Source: Haematococcus lacustris (lineage: Eukaryota; Chlorophyta; Chlorophyceae; Chlamydomonadales; Haematococcaceae). Taken from it: a stretch of DNA of 64,000 bases. The notes beneath the pieces are model-generated. The model searched no databases. It worked only from the letters and a program-made list of their open reading frames with translations, and was not told where the DNA came from. The position numbers were made by a program, and so were the translations under genes. The stretch spans positions 3,028,870 to 3,092,869 of the forward strand of contig JASKMD010000014.1 of the NCBI GenBank assembly GCA_030144725.1, in the 5' to 3' direction. Of the stretch, positions 22,497-32,657 are shown piece after piece. The stretch's first letter is position 1. Every line of letters starts with the position of its first letter.

Positions 22497-24266
22497 TCAA
22501 TCATAGTAACGAGAATGCAACATGGTCACTTTGACAATGCCAGCCTTCCACCAGCTGCCAGCCTGCCGATACAAAGGCTCATCAGAGCCACCAATGTCGC
22601 CACGGATTATGACATGCAGCCACCGTGCCCAGGGCTGCTGAGCCATAAGCTGCAGCGACTCATGCATAGCTGCAGAGACACATCCCTTTACAGCAGCGAA
22701 GAAGACCTCCTGCACAGCGGGCATGAGCTGCACCAGCTGGTGCCAGAACTCTAGTGAGGGCTCCATGCTGCCACACAACAGCACAAAGTGGGTGCAGTCT
22801 TGGCACAATGGAGCCAGTGCCAGGACATCAGCGGCTGTGACTTCATGCAGTAATGTGACCTGCACCATGCTGCAGCACCGGAGCGGTTGCAGCAAAGCTC
22901 CTAGCTGTGCCAAGTCCTTCCTCTGCTGCTGTAGGAGTGCTGGAGTGATGACCTCATGGTACCTCTGATCCTGCATTTCCAATTCCATCTCCATGATCTG
23001 CACTGGCACCTTGCACGCTTCTGCCAGGTGGTGGAGTATGGCTGCCACTTCTGGATCTGATATGAGCTCCACACTGATGTCCAGTCGCCCCAACACTAGA
23101 GGCTGGGTGAGGGAGTGCAAGGGCAGGTACGCAATGCCACTGCTCTTAATCGGCCCAGTCAGCTCCAGCCGCTGCCAGCTGCAGGGCACATCAGCATATG
23201 AGGTGTCCAATTCCTCAACTGTGGCCAGCTGGAGGCTTGTGATCTGGGTGGCTGCCAGCAGTGTGTCAAGCTGCTGATGGCCAGAGACTCCGATGCTTGG
23301 CAGCTGCAGGGTGTGGAGCTGCGGTAGCTCTTGCAGCACCTCAATCAGGCCGTTCAGTCTGGAATAATTTTTTACGGTCAGCACCTGCAGCTGAGCCAGA
23401 GGCTGCAAATACTCCATGATATTGCCCAGATCAGAGCCAAGCCTGAACTGGTCCATGAGGTGCAGCTGGGTCAAGTGTTGCGCTAGGGGCTGAGAGCTAG
23501 GCAGCATTGGTGTTCCAGGCTGTCCAAATTCTAAGCTGAGCTCCTTCAACCGCAGACCCTGGAACAGAGTGCCCACTGCTCCAGGCGCATCACCTTCCGG
23601 GACGATGATCTTGGTAATGTCTAGCTGCTGCAGCCGTCGTGCCAGCGGCGGGTGGGAGAGCAGGCTGGCTAGTGCATCGCTTGAGACACGGAGCCCCTCC
23701 AGGGTCAAGGCAGTCAGGCTGGGGAAGCTGTCCAGCAGCTGCTGGGTAAGGCCAGGTGAGCAGCGCAGATGACGATGGTGATAATCCCCACTGCTGACCA
23801 ACTTGCAGACCTCCACTGCTGCACAGTTGTCCAGCTTTGCCAGGGCATGGGCCAGCAGCTCGGTGTAGCACTCGCTGTCATCTGTCTCTGTCTCTGTCTC
23901 TGTTTCTGTGTCTGAGCTGGGCTCTGTTCCTGGCTGCCACAAGGTAAGGGTCAGCTTGCTTGTCCTCGCTTGCAGGGCTGCAACAACCTGGGGCGTGAGC
24001 AGCTGGTCATAGCAGTGCCTGCCCAGCTGGACGCCCAAGGCTGGGATGTGTAGCAGGTGGGCCTGGGAGAATGCGCGGCAGGTCAGGGGCAGCTGGATCC
24101 TGGCCTGAAGCTGCATGACTCGGCAAGCGATGTCATCCAGCAGTGCTGGCGGGAGGTCCAGCAGCCTAGTGGCAGGAGGGGGCGCCTCGCCGGCTGGGCT
24201 GCACCCATCTGTTGCTGAGGCACTGCCATCCACTGCGGCTTGATGTTGCATGTCACGCTGGCTCAT
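22497..24266 (-). CDS. F-box-like/leucine-rich-repeat protein, complete (LRR-1)
   Basis: An intronless frame of 589 codons. Residues about 33-80 form an F-box-like helix set (LLDLPPALLDDIACRVMQL, then LPLTCRAFSQAHLL), the motif that binds Skp1 in SCF ubiquitin ligases. The remainder is leucine-rich repeats of the type LAQLQVLTV, LPQLHTLQLP and TQITSLQLATVEELDTS. A conserved end follows (PSLEFWHQLVQLMPAVQE, then SLQLMAQQPWARWL). A Thr-Glu tract at about residues 126-137 is encoded by a microsatellite. A role as substrate receptor is inferred from domain architecture. The first ATG is replaced by ATA, ACG or GTG in three sister copies, whereas the next ATG (MQHQ, 15 bases downstream) is kept in those copies, so the true start may be at 24251. 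It pairs with the copy at 55.3-57.0 kb in a segmental duplication. Confidence 0.75.
   Translation of the reverse strand: MSQRDMQHQAAVDGSASATDGCSPAGEAPPPATRLLDLPPALLDDIACRVMQLQARIQLPLTCRAFSQAHLLHIPALGVQLGRHCYDQLLTPQVVAALQARTSKLTLTLWQPGTEPSSDTETETETETDDSECYTELLAHALAKLDNCAAVEVCKLVSSGDYHHRHLRCSPGLTQQLLDSFPSLTALTLEGLRVSSDALASLLSHPPLARRLQQLDITKIIVPEGDAPGAVGTLFQGLRLKELSLEFGQPGTPMLPSSQPLAQHLTQLHLMDQFRLGSDLGNIMEYLQPLAQLQVLTVKNYSRLNGLIEVLQELPQLHTLQLPSIGVSGHQQLDTLLAATQITSLQLATVEELDTSYADVPCSWQRLELTGPIKSSGIAYLPLHSLTQPLVLGRLDISVELISDPEVAAILHHLAEACKVPVQIMEMELEMQDQRYHEVITPALLQQQRKDLAQLGALLQPLRCCSMVQVTLLHEVTAADVLALAPLCQDCTHFVLLCGSMEPSLEFWHQLVQLMPAVQEVFFAAVKGCVSAAMHESLQLMAQQPWARWLHVIIRGDIGGSDEPLYRQAGSWWKAGIVKVTMLHSRYYD
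23879..23922 (-). repeat. Coding (TCTGTC)n microsatellite in LRR-1
   Basis: Hexamers of TCTGTC, with TCTGTT/TCTGTG variants, encode the alternating Thr-Glu tract of LRR-1 on the minus strand. Sister genes lack it at this position and have a different spacer (PTLQLPQTEYTQ), so it is a copy-specific expansion that keeps the frame. Confidence 0.75.
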
Positions 24267-24560
24267 AGCTGGGACTGACTGTTGACCTGCAGAGTGGGTG
24301 GAGCAACAAGGCTGTCAAGGTGTGAGGGGCGCCAGTAGCAGCAGTAACCTATGATTGGCTGGGTGTGGGTTCGCACCTTGCTACTGCTGGCTGCTCTCAG
24401 ATCACTTCTCTTGGCGATGCCTTAGAATGAGCCTGCAGAGCAGAATGAGGGCAACAGCGTGGACATAGGACATAAGCCAGTCGATCACAGCTGGCGAGAA
24501 ACGCTACTTGCTGGCTACTCCCACAGGCGCTTCCGATGACTTACGAGCGGTTTAACTTGT
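24267..24560 (-). promoter_or_regulatory. Shared upstream module of LRR genes with probable 5' UTR intron
   Basis: The same module precedes other family members at 30894-31220, 34712-34855, 45780-46090 (plus), 50850-51240 and 57050-57345. Reading toward the gene it contains GGCGATGCC and CAGGCGCAACCAG, a GTGCGTACCCGC donor-like site, a CAGCAGCAG run, a pyrimidine-rich tract and CCACCC.CTGCAG as acceptor, then GTCAACAGACAG and the start codon. Splicing would leave a frame that stops before the ATG, so I infer a 5' UTR intron. In LRR-1 itself the donor side is partly decayed. Confidence 0.5.
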
Positions 24561-24840
24561 GCGGCCCGATGTTACAGCCGACATCAGTTTCGTCTTTCGC
24601 GGCCCGATGTTACAACGCAGTTACGGCTGGACGAGGCAAGTCGCCGAGCAGATCTACGTTAGCTTCGCACTAAACCGAGGGCGATGCGCATAGCGCTCTT
24701 CCCATGCAACCCTTTTCAGCGCCCCCCACCCCCCACCAGAGTGGGAATGTGTGAGAGGGGGCAAATGTTTCCTCAGACAGTGCTTCTGCCCTTTGTCCTT
24801 CTTATTCTTCTCTTACATCTTCTCTTTGCTTCTGGGTAGA
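24561..24840 (+). repeat. Dispersed 270-bp repeat
   Basis: The block with TCGTCTTTCGCGGCCCGATGTTA, CCGAGGGCGATGCGCATAG and GTGTGAGAGGGGGCAAATGT recurs on the plus strand at 32835-33090 and in reverse orientation at 45550-45800. It contains no long conserved coding frame. It could be a SINE or a terminal part of a larger element; no terminal repeat was identified. Confidence 0.7.
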
Positions 24841-25800
24841 AATCTCCAGCCAGGGCATGCGCAGCATTGGAGCTGCGAGCTCACACCTGGCTGCAGCCCA
24901 ACACCAGCTCCAGCACCCTTCAGCCTGGCCAGCTATCACCGCCTCCCTCCAGCCAGCCCCCTCCAGCCACTAGAGCAGCAGCCTGCCAGGGTCCTGACGG
25001 TCTGGTGATGCAGGCAGGCAGGCGCTGACACAATGGCAGGGTAGGGGAGCGGGGGCAGAGTCAGCCTAAAGACTGCCTGCCACTGCCTGCCACTGCCTGG
25101 CAGGGTCAGAGCTGCAGCTGGCTCAGGAGGAGGTGTGGATCAGGAGGTAGGGGGCAGCACCAGGGGGCGGCGCTGGCAGCGGCCCAGACGGAGCTGCCAG
25201 GCAGCAGCCTGAGTCAGACCCTCTGCTGCTCTGCAGGGCGGCGGGCTTGAAGGACGAGTCATAGGTGTTTGTGGAGGCAGAGGGCAACACACAGGGCTGA
25301 GGCTGAGAGCAGTGGCAGCTGAGTCAGAGCGAGCTGGTGCTGACATGCACGGCCCCGGTAGCAGGGGACAGCGGCAGCCGAGCGCAGCGTTCGCCTCCAG
25401 CCGCTGCACCCTCAACTCAGTGTGGCACCCGGCAGGGTAGTGAGTGGTGGGCGCCAGGCAGCTGGTGTTGGGATGTCGTGACCACTGCCGCTCACAAAGT
25501 GTGCCTGGTGCATCAACAGCCTACCATCACAGGCGTCTGTGCTGTCGGCGGGTTTCGCCTCCCAGCCCTCTTCTTGACTTGGCACTAGCTGTTGCCAGTC
25601 TGCCCTGACCAGGACATGGCAAGCTTGATGCACAGCACCCACATCATCCTGCAGCATTGATCCCATTGCACTTGCTGTGTTTCATGGCTGTGCCATACAT
25701 GGTGGAGGTGCCCTTCGTTGCTGTCACCAGACCCATGGACCCAGGCAGCAGGGGGCAGCAGCTGAAGAGTCAGTTAGAACCTGAAGACGCGAAGCAAGAG
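24841..25800. repeat. Mosaic of dispersed repeats, duplicated at 57380-58400
   Basis: The block is nearly collinear with 57380-58400, and parts recur at 32190-32330, 33130-33400, 33720-33930, 52130-52990 and 61880-62120. On the minus strand a reading frame around 25660-25480 (HQACHVLVRADWQQL) is conserved in all full copies at about 35100, 52850 and 58250, although all are interrupted. No functional gene is supported. Confidence 0.6.
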
Positions 25801-26460
25801 GAGCAGTGTGTTTAGCTGCTGCTCTGTTTTATGACAGTCTTATGAACACTGGCCATAGGAGAAGTCGTGCAGCACTGGCCGCACTGGACAGCGACTTTGT
25901 TGAACGCTTGGAGGAGCTCAGCAATGGACTAGCCTTAGCTAAACACACTGCTTCACTTGCTTCACTTTTACACTGTAGACCGCCCAGCAGGCCCAGCCTG
26001 ACAGCCATTGCTCCCCACACCTTGGCAGGCTGTGAAGAAGAAGATGGCAACGCTCAAGCCGTCAGCCGTGACATGTATGCAGCGCAGGAGGTTGGCCCTC
26101 GCATGGCTCATTGCACTATTGTGGCGCGCATGCATGGCAGCTTGTCGCTGCCCGATGCTCCTTTCCAGTCGAGGGTCAAAATGGCGGTGGAGCCTACAAA
26201 ATTGGACCCTTTTGATGAACCTTTCGCCGGACCTGGACAAGGCGATTCTTACAGGTGCCACCTTGGTACAGTGCTAGACGGAGTGCAGAGGACGACACAC
26301 AGGGCTGAGGCAACAATGGGTTGTGTTGCAGCCCAAGCACCTCATGAGCAGGGCTGATGTGTATGGCCTGGAGCAGGCTGTGGAGCTGGGGCAGCGCTTG
26401 CAGCAGCTCAGGCAAGCCCAAGAGCCTTCCACTGCTGCTCCACAGCTCAGGCTACAGATC
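25801..26460 (+). pseudogene. TnpB/Fanzor-like element, 5' half of copy A
   Basis: The plus-strand frame from 25806 (ALAALDSDFVERLEELSNGLALAKHTASLASLLH) continues in other frames through KPSAVTCMQRRRLALAWLIA, FQSRVKMAVEPTKLDPFDEP and MSRADVYGLEQAVELGQRLQ. At least two frameshifts break it. It matches 58411-59090 and, more decayed, 54530-54830. It stops near 26460, where the strand of the family sequence switches (see copy A 3' half). I place it as the N-terminal part of the same transposon protein by its constant position beside the C-terminal part and by family recollection. Confidence 0.5.
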
Positions 26461-26464
26461 AGGT

Positions 26465-27310
26465 CTGCCTGGTCTGGCCACCAGCACGGCTCCAGTGGGC
26501 GCCATCTGCTCTCCCCAATGAGCTGCATGTTCAATGTTGCGTTGCAGGCCCTGTCTAGCCACCTGCCTGGATGTGGTGCCTGCTTGGTTTTAGCAGCCTT
26601 GCCCTTGCCTCTGCCATTGCCCTTGGTGGGCTGGGTAGACTCAGCTGCCTGCTCAGCCTTGGTGCACTTGCTGCGCTTTGCTGGCAGGGCAGTGCTCTGG
26701 CCCTGGCTCTGAGGATGCTGGCTTTGTGGCTTCCTGGCTGCATGGGGCCTGTGGAGGCTTGCGGGGGGCCACAACTGGGCACCACATCAGGCCCCACACT
26801 GGCTGGTCACGCTGCTGGCTCCATGCTAGACACAGCAGGTGGGGTCCATTTGATTAGCATGCTTCCACGGGGCTGCTGGTTAATCACTGCCAAGCTGACC
26901 CGGCTGGTGTAGAGCTCATCCACTGGCACCACCCTGCCCCGCTGCTGGTTTGTGCCCCTGGGCCTGCACACCACATTGCAGCAGGCTCGCAGCACCGCAT
27001 CAGCACCCCAGCCTACCCTGGTGCAGATGCCAGCCATGCCAAAGAAGACCACCAGCTGCTTGACACGCTGGTGACGCTCCATGGACACCTCCGCCATCCC
27101 CTCCTCCCAGCTGCAGTCATGCACCCGAGGCACACAGGGTGGCTGACATGGTGGCACCAGGTTAGGCATGGCAGTGCCAACTAGTCTTTCACTTCATGCC
27201 CACCCACCACTTCCCAATACATAGCCCACCCACCCACCCACTGTCACCTTCTCAATCAACCGCTCCAGCCTCAGCCGCTGCCATGCCCACTTGGGGTCCA
27301 GGCACACCTC
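26465..27310 (-). pseudogene. TnpB/Fanzor-like element, inverted 3' half of copy A
   Basis: The minus strand reads DPKWAWQRLRL (about 27300), then an intron-like gap containing GTGGGTGGGTGGG and ending GCATGACTGCAG, then MAEVSMERHQRVKQLVVFFGMAGI, GWGADAVLRACC, VVPVDELYTSRVS, a Lys/Pro-rich linker and RWLDRACNATLNMQLIGESRW. The last segment matches the RuvC-III signature DRDxNAAxN of TnpB and Fanzor nucleases, here with Asp present and the Ala-Cys variation. Premature stops and frame changes at about 26820 and 26560 make it a pseudogene. The C-terminal tail (EYPGLGYKRLRDKPP) is missing; it breaks at CWWPDQADL where the plus-strand half begins. Confidence 0.55.
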
Positions 27311-28309
27311 CCTCCTGGCACCTGCCTCCCTGCTTGCCTTCCCCTTGCTTCTGACCGGAGGCTTGTCATCATTGGGGGGGGTCAACTGTATTCTCCCCCC
27401 TGAGGACAAGGTGGGATCACCACGGGAAGGGGGGCCTCTCACCCAGTGGGCTGGTTGGGCAGCAGGGGCCAGGGGGCCCAGCAGCTGCAGGAGCTCGTTG
27501 CATAACGGGGCCTGGTCGATGCCTGACGTGCAGGACTGAGGCGTGCAGGAAATTAGTTTGGGAAAAGGTGCGGCACGTGAGCGACGCAAGGGCACGCCTC
27601 GCCCGCACCCAGCTGCACGGTCGTCCACCAGTCCCGCAGGCAGACTCAGCAGCGGGAAGGGCGCACCCGCTGCTGGGCACGCCTCGAGAGAAGCAGTTGC
27701 AGGCATACGCCGCATGCTCGTAGCTGTGGCTGCATGCAATGCTGCCGGTGACAGCGACGGACTTGTGACATGGCAGAGCCGGCGTTGGTGCAGCATGTTA
27801 CAAAGCGCCACAACCTTCATCACAGCTAGTGCTGAAGGGTACAACAGGCAAGAACTTCAATATCACCTCTCACTGCTCAGCAGTTTGCCACAGCACAACA
27901 GACGCCACCATTAGCCCAAAGTGTTTGCATCACTACCACGATGCAATGGCGCGCTGGCAACAGAAATGTTATCATCAACGTCAAAATGTCATCACCGATG
28001 CTTTGCCCACCGACCTGCAACAACGGCCTGCTTGGATCCCGACATTACGTCAGGCCACGGATGCGCCATCTTCCCTTACTGTATCGACAGCCACTCATCA
28101 GGTATGTCAGCAGGCCAGCATTAGTTCAGAAACCCGGGCGTCAGGCACAAAGAGGCCGGCAGGAAGGCAAGCAAAGGCTGATGAGAAAGGGGTGCGCAGA
28201 TCTTGTCACATCGCCAGCAAGGCACACACTGCTATTGACACACATGCTTGAGGCCGTCCATGCGCCTGCATGCAAAGCATATGTGGTTGCTGCTGCACAC
28301 ACTCGTGGC
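27311..28309. other. Spacer with an LRR N-terminal fragment
   Basis: On the minus strand 27740-27540 resembles the N-terminal region of the broken LRR copy at 38650-38470 (LPAGLVDDRAAGCGR against LPAGLVADRAAHCGR). It is followed by an unrecognised open stretch to 27320 (LLQLLGPLAPAAQPAHWVRG) that runs toward the element remnant. Sequence at 27840-28300 matches 38700-39060, the flank shared by LRR copies 2 and 3. Confidence 0.45.
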
Positions 28310-30003
28310 TCATGCGCACATGCTTTTATACCACACCCTGAGCTTGCCTGGCTGGGTGAGGGGGCTGGCCTGCCAGCTTGCGGGCAACCTATCAGAGCGT
28401 GATAGCCGCTGAATGCAAATGTCCAGCCCCCGGGCCCAGGGCTGCTCAGCCATGAGCTGCAGTGACTCATGCATGGCTGAGCTTGTGCTCCCGATACAAA
28501 AGGCAGAGCGGATAGCAGAGAAGGTGAGGTGGGTGACGGTGGGCATGAGCTGCACCAGCAGGCGCCAGAACTCCAGGGAGGGGCTCACGCTTCCACCTTC
28601 AAACTCGCAGCCCTGGCACAGCGGCGCCAGTTTCGAGACATTCTGCGCGCCCACTGGGACACGCACACCATTTCCCAGCTGCAATTGTGCAGCCCTTGCA
28701 GCAAAGGCACCAGCTGCTGCACCTTCACATGCTCCTGTCTAGCCATGCCCAGCCGCAGGACATTGATCCTCACTGGCACACTGCAAGCCTGTGTCAGGTT
28801 ATGGACTGCAGCTTCCACCCGATCGCAGTTGTCACCTTGGTCAGTCCGTATGAGAAGCTCTCCAAGCACCAGGGGGTGGGTGAGGGTGTGCAGCGGTAGG
28901 TGTGCCGCAGAGGCGCAGTCAGCATAGCCAGTGAGCTCCAGCCGCTGCCAGCTGCAGGGCAGATCTGCACGTGAGCTGGTCAGACCCTCCACTGAATTGA
29001 GCTGGATGCTGGTGAGCTGGGTGGCTGCCAGCAGAGAGGTCAGCTGCTCCTGCCCACTGACAACTGCACAAGGCAGCTGCAGGGTGTGCAGGTGAGGCAA
29101 CCCCTGGAGCAGCTTAGGCAGACCCCCCAGGTGCGAAAGGCGGGTGATCGTCAGCACCTGCAGCTGAGTCAGGGGCTGCAGTGCTGCAATGAACTTGTCA
29201 GGGCTGCGCACCACACCACTCTGCAGCATGAGGCACAACTCTGTCAGGTGCTGGGACAAAGGCTGCAGGTTGGGCAGGAGGGGCATGTTTCGTCCTTCTC
29301 CGGCCATGCCGCTGATCAACAAGCTCAGCTGCTTGAGCCTGGATGCATGGAACAGGTTGGCCAGGGTAGCTGCCCCTGGCTCAGGCCGCTCAGGCTGGAT
29401 GGTGGTGCTGCTGAGGTCCAGCTGCTGCAGCTGCGGGGCCAGCTGTGGGTAGGAGAGCAGGCTGGCCAAATCATTGCAAGGGATGGCATAGTTGTGGAGC
29501 GACAGGGAGGTCAGGGATGGGAAGCTGTCCACGAGACACTGGGCAAGGCTGCGGCTGCAGTCCAGGGGCGTGTGAGGGACTAGGGAAGGGTCCTCGAGGC
29601 TGCTTAGCTTGCAAGCTGTCACAGCTGAGCACATGCCAAGCTTCTCAAGCACCTCGGCCACCAGCCTGCTGCCCTGCGCCCGCGGTAGCTCCAGGGTTAT
29701 GGCCAGCTTGCACTTTCTGGTGCGCAAAGCTGCAATGACGCGGGGAGAAAGCAGCCGGTCGCAGCATTGCCTGTCAAGCTGAAGCCGAAAAGCTGGAGCG
29801 TTCAGCAGGCCTTTCTCAAACAGGCCGAAGCAAATGCGGGCCAGGGTTTCTCTTCCCTTCGGTAGTCGATGGGCGATGTTATCCAACAGCTCTGGGAGCA
29901 GCTTCGGCAGCGTGGTGGCAAGAACCAACTCATCCACTGCTGGTGGTGCCTTTACTGGCACGCCACTGACGTCGGCATCGCTACGACGTGTCGGGTTGTT
30001 CAT
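28310..30003 (-). pseudogene. F-box-like/LRR family member with C-terminal frameshift (LRR-2)
   Basis: The frame opens at the ATG at 30003 with a divergent N-terminus (MNNPTRRSDADVSGVPVKAP), then an F-box-like segment (LLPELLDNIAHRL) and regular LRRs (LTQLQVLTITRLSHLGGL, LPHLHTLQLP). Around 28650 it shifts: VCVS is followed in another frame by VGAQNVSKLAPLCQGC. The sister copy LRR-3 keeps this as a single frame with extra residues. The C-terminal part (PSLEFWRLLVQLMP, SLQLMAEQPWARGL) continues open to a stop at 28310. Either a small deletion inactivated it or a truncated 472-residue protein is made. Confidence 0.7.
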
Positions 30004-30180
30004 AGCCTAACCCTCCTCCTCTTGCGCACAACTTCCTGCCTGTGGTGAGGGATTTCAAATACTTCGGCAGGTATGTTCCTTGCCATGCGCCAAGCCTGCA
30101 AACGGGCCAGACAGTTGGGCGTTCTGTAGGATCCGCATGCTTCGTAACACCCCACTATAGTTTATGTGCTCTCCTTGGGG

Positions 30181-30893
30181 CTATATACCTCCTGGTCTCT
30201 CTGGTGGATGACCTGATGAGATAACGCTGGGATCAGTGAGGTCTAGCTGCTGCAGCTGCAAGGCCAGCGGCAGGTGGGAGAGCAGGCTGGCTAGCGCATC
30301 GCTTGAGACACGGAGCCCCTGCAGGGTCAGGGCAGTCAGGCTGGGGAAGCTGTCCAGCAGGTGCTGGGCAAGGCCAGGTGAGCAGCGTAGATGTCTGTAG
30401 TTGTTTAAGTTGTATGTTCCACGGCTGACCAAACTTCAGACCTCCACTGCTGCACAGTTGTCCAGCTTTGCCAGGGCATAGGCCAGCAGGTCAGTGTAAT
30501 GTTGGGTGTACTCTGTCTGCGGTAGCTGCAAGGTGGGAGCCAACTGCTTGCTGTACCACTTGCTGTCCACTGTCTCTGGCTGCCACAAGGTAAGTGCCAG
30601 CTTGCTTGTCCTCGCTTGCAGAGCTGCAACAACTCGGGGCGTGAGCAGCTGGTCGCAGCACTGCCTGCCCAGCTGGATGCGCAAGGTTGGGACAGCAGGC
30701 GGGCCTGGGAGAAGGCGCGGCAGGTAAGGGGCAGCAGACCCCTGGCCCCAAGCTGCATGACCCGGCAAGCGATGTCATCCAGCAGCGCTGGCGGGAGGTC
30801 CAGCAGCCTAGTGGCAGGAGGGGGCGCCTTGCCGGCTGGGCTGTACCCATCTGTTGCTGAGGCACCGCCATCCACTGTGACTTGATGTTGCAT
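30181..30893 (-). pseudogene. F-box-like/LRR family, truncated 5' half (LRR-5)
   Basis: From MQHQVTVDGGASATDG the F-box-like region is intact (LLDLPPALLDDIACRVMQLG). Frame changes follow near 30720 and 30430, and the copy stops after the first LRRs (LALQLQQLDLTDPSV) at about 30235. All later repeats are absent. The usual upstream ATG of the family is ACG here. Confidence 0.75.
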
Positions 30894-31220
30894 GTCATAC
30901 TGGCTCGTAGCTGGGACTGTCTGTTGACCTGCAGAGTGGGTGGAGCAACAAGGCTGTCAGGGTGAGAGAGGCACCAGTAGCAGCAGCAGCGTATGATTGG
31001 CCGGGTGTGGGTGCGGGTACATGCCTTCGAATAAGCCTGCAGAGCAGAAAGAGGGCAGCAGCGTGGACCTCGGACATAAGCCAGTAGAACACAGCTGGTG
31101 AGAAACACTACTCCATGGCTACTCCCACAGGCGCTCCTGATGACTTACGAGCGGCTGGTTGGGCAGGCCTGTGCGCCTGTGAGCTGTGCGGCCCGATGTT
31201 ACAGCCAGCTGGGCCACGCA

Positions 31221-32657
31221 ACCCGCCGGGCAGGGTTATCCTAGCTTCGCTCGATGGGTGATGCGCACATGCTGATGGTCACATCACACCGTTGGTCACA
31301 TCACACCAGACTGACCTGTTCGCCTCATAACCCTCCTCATGCTGCCATTATCCAACACGCCCCTGTGCACATCATGTGGCCGTGTTGATACCCTTCTACA
31401 CACGACTCCTGCGCACAGTGGACCGGACGAGCAGGTACGACAAGGGCTGCTCCACATTCAGAATCCAGCCCACTGGCAGAATCCAGCCCACTGCCAGCAT
31501 CCAGCCCACAGCAGCCCATCATCATCCACCAACAATCATGTAACATTTCCTATTGAGCTCTCTGATGTAAAGACCACGCCAGCAGCAGGCCATGCAGATC
31601 CACACCATAGGCGATTGGCTCTGGTTGTGGCCCTACTCCCACACCCTCTTAGCCAGCTGGCGATACAGCGCTGCCGCAGGGCGCTGGTACACTGGCGACA
31701 GCTTGATTTTGATCAGCATGGCTCCGCCGTCTAGCAGCGTGCGTTTAAACCTGACAGCAGCTCCCACCAACACTCATATCCACGGCAGCATCAGGTGACG
31801 GTACAGCCCAACACCACCAGCGCCCACAACCTGCATCTTGCTGCTGCAGGGGCCAGTGCAGGCACTCTTGCTGCAGGTGCTGTGTAGCCCCAGCCTGGCA
31901 GCTATGTGCAGGCACTGAGGGTGTCAGCCTGGCTGACTGGCAGCAGCACTGACCAGGCTACCCCAGGGGCTGGGTGCTGGCAGCACTGGACACCCTCCGC
32001 CAACACTGCTGCTCTGCTCTGACACTGCCCGCTGAGGCAGCTGCCTGAGTCATACCCTCTGCTGCTCTGCAAGGCGGCAGGTCAGCAGGTCGGCAGGGTG
32101 GGTGTCGGCTGGGTGCCAACAGCCTGTGTCAGCTGCTATGATGATCAACAGCTTGACAGGGACAAGAGGAGCTGTGAGATCCCATGTCAGGGCATGCGCA
32201 GCATTGGAGCAGTGAGCTCACCCCTGGCAGCAGCCCAGCACCAGCTCCAGCACCCTTCAGTCTGGCCAGCTGCCCCCGCCTCCCTCAAGCCAGCTCCCTC
32301 CAGCCACTAGAGCATCAGTAAGGTCCAGGGGTCAGCAGGGCGACAGGGTAACACGAGTCAATGGGCTGGTGTTGGGTGAATGGATAGACAGCCCACAATG
32401 GGTTGTCCTGCAGGCCAGGCAACCCTTGCGCAGGAGCAGGACTGGTTACTCGGTGGTGGAAGCCTCAATACCTGATGACTCATACTTAGCTGCAACACCG
32501 ACCTTGCCTTGCCACTACTGCCATGTATGGTCTTAGGGCAGGCTCAACCTGTGTGGTGACAAAGCTGCTGTCATCAAGGAGGATGCGGGGTTAGGGTTAT
32601 TGGTTAGCTCAAAGTTGCTGCCATCACCTTGGCTGTGGTGACCATGCCCTGGCTGTC
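31221..32657. other. Spacer of dispersed repeats
   Basis: No gene is supported. A short imperfect tandem of CAGAATCCAGCCCACTGG units lies at 31456-31512. Sequence at 32190-32330 repeats the GCCAGCTGCCCCCGCCTCCC block seen at 24920-25000, and 31990-32090 repeats the block at 52240-52320. An unlinked open frame at 31592-31740 (IGDWLWLWPYSHTLLASWRY) looks protein-like but is not recognised. Confidence 0.4.
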
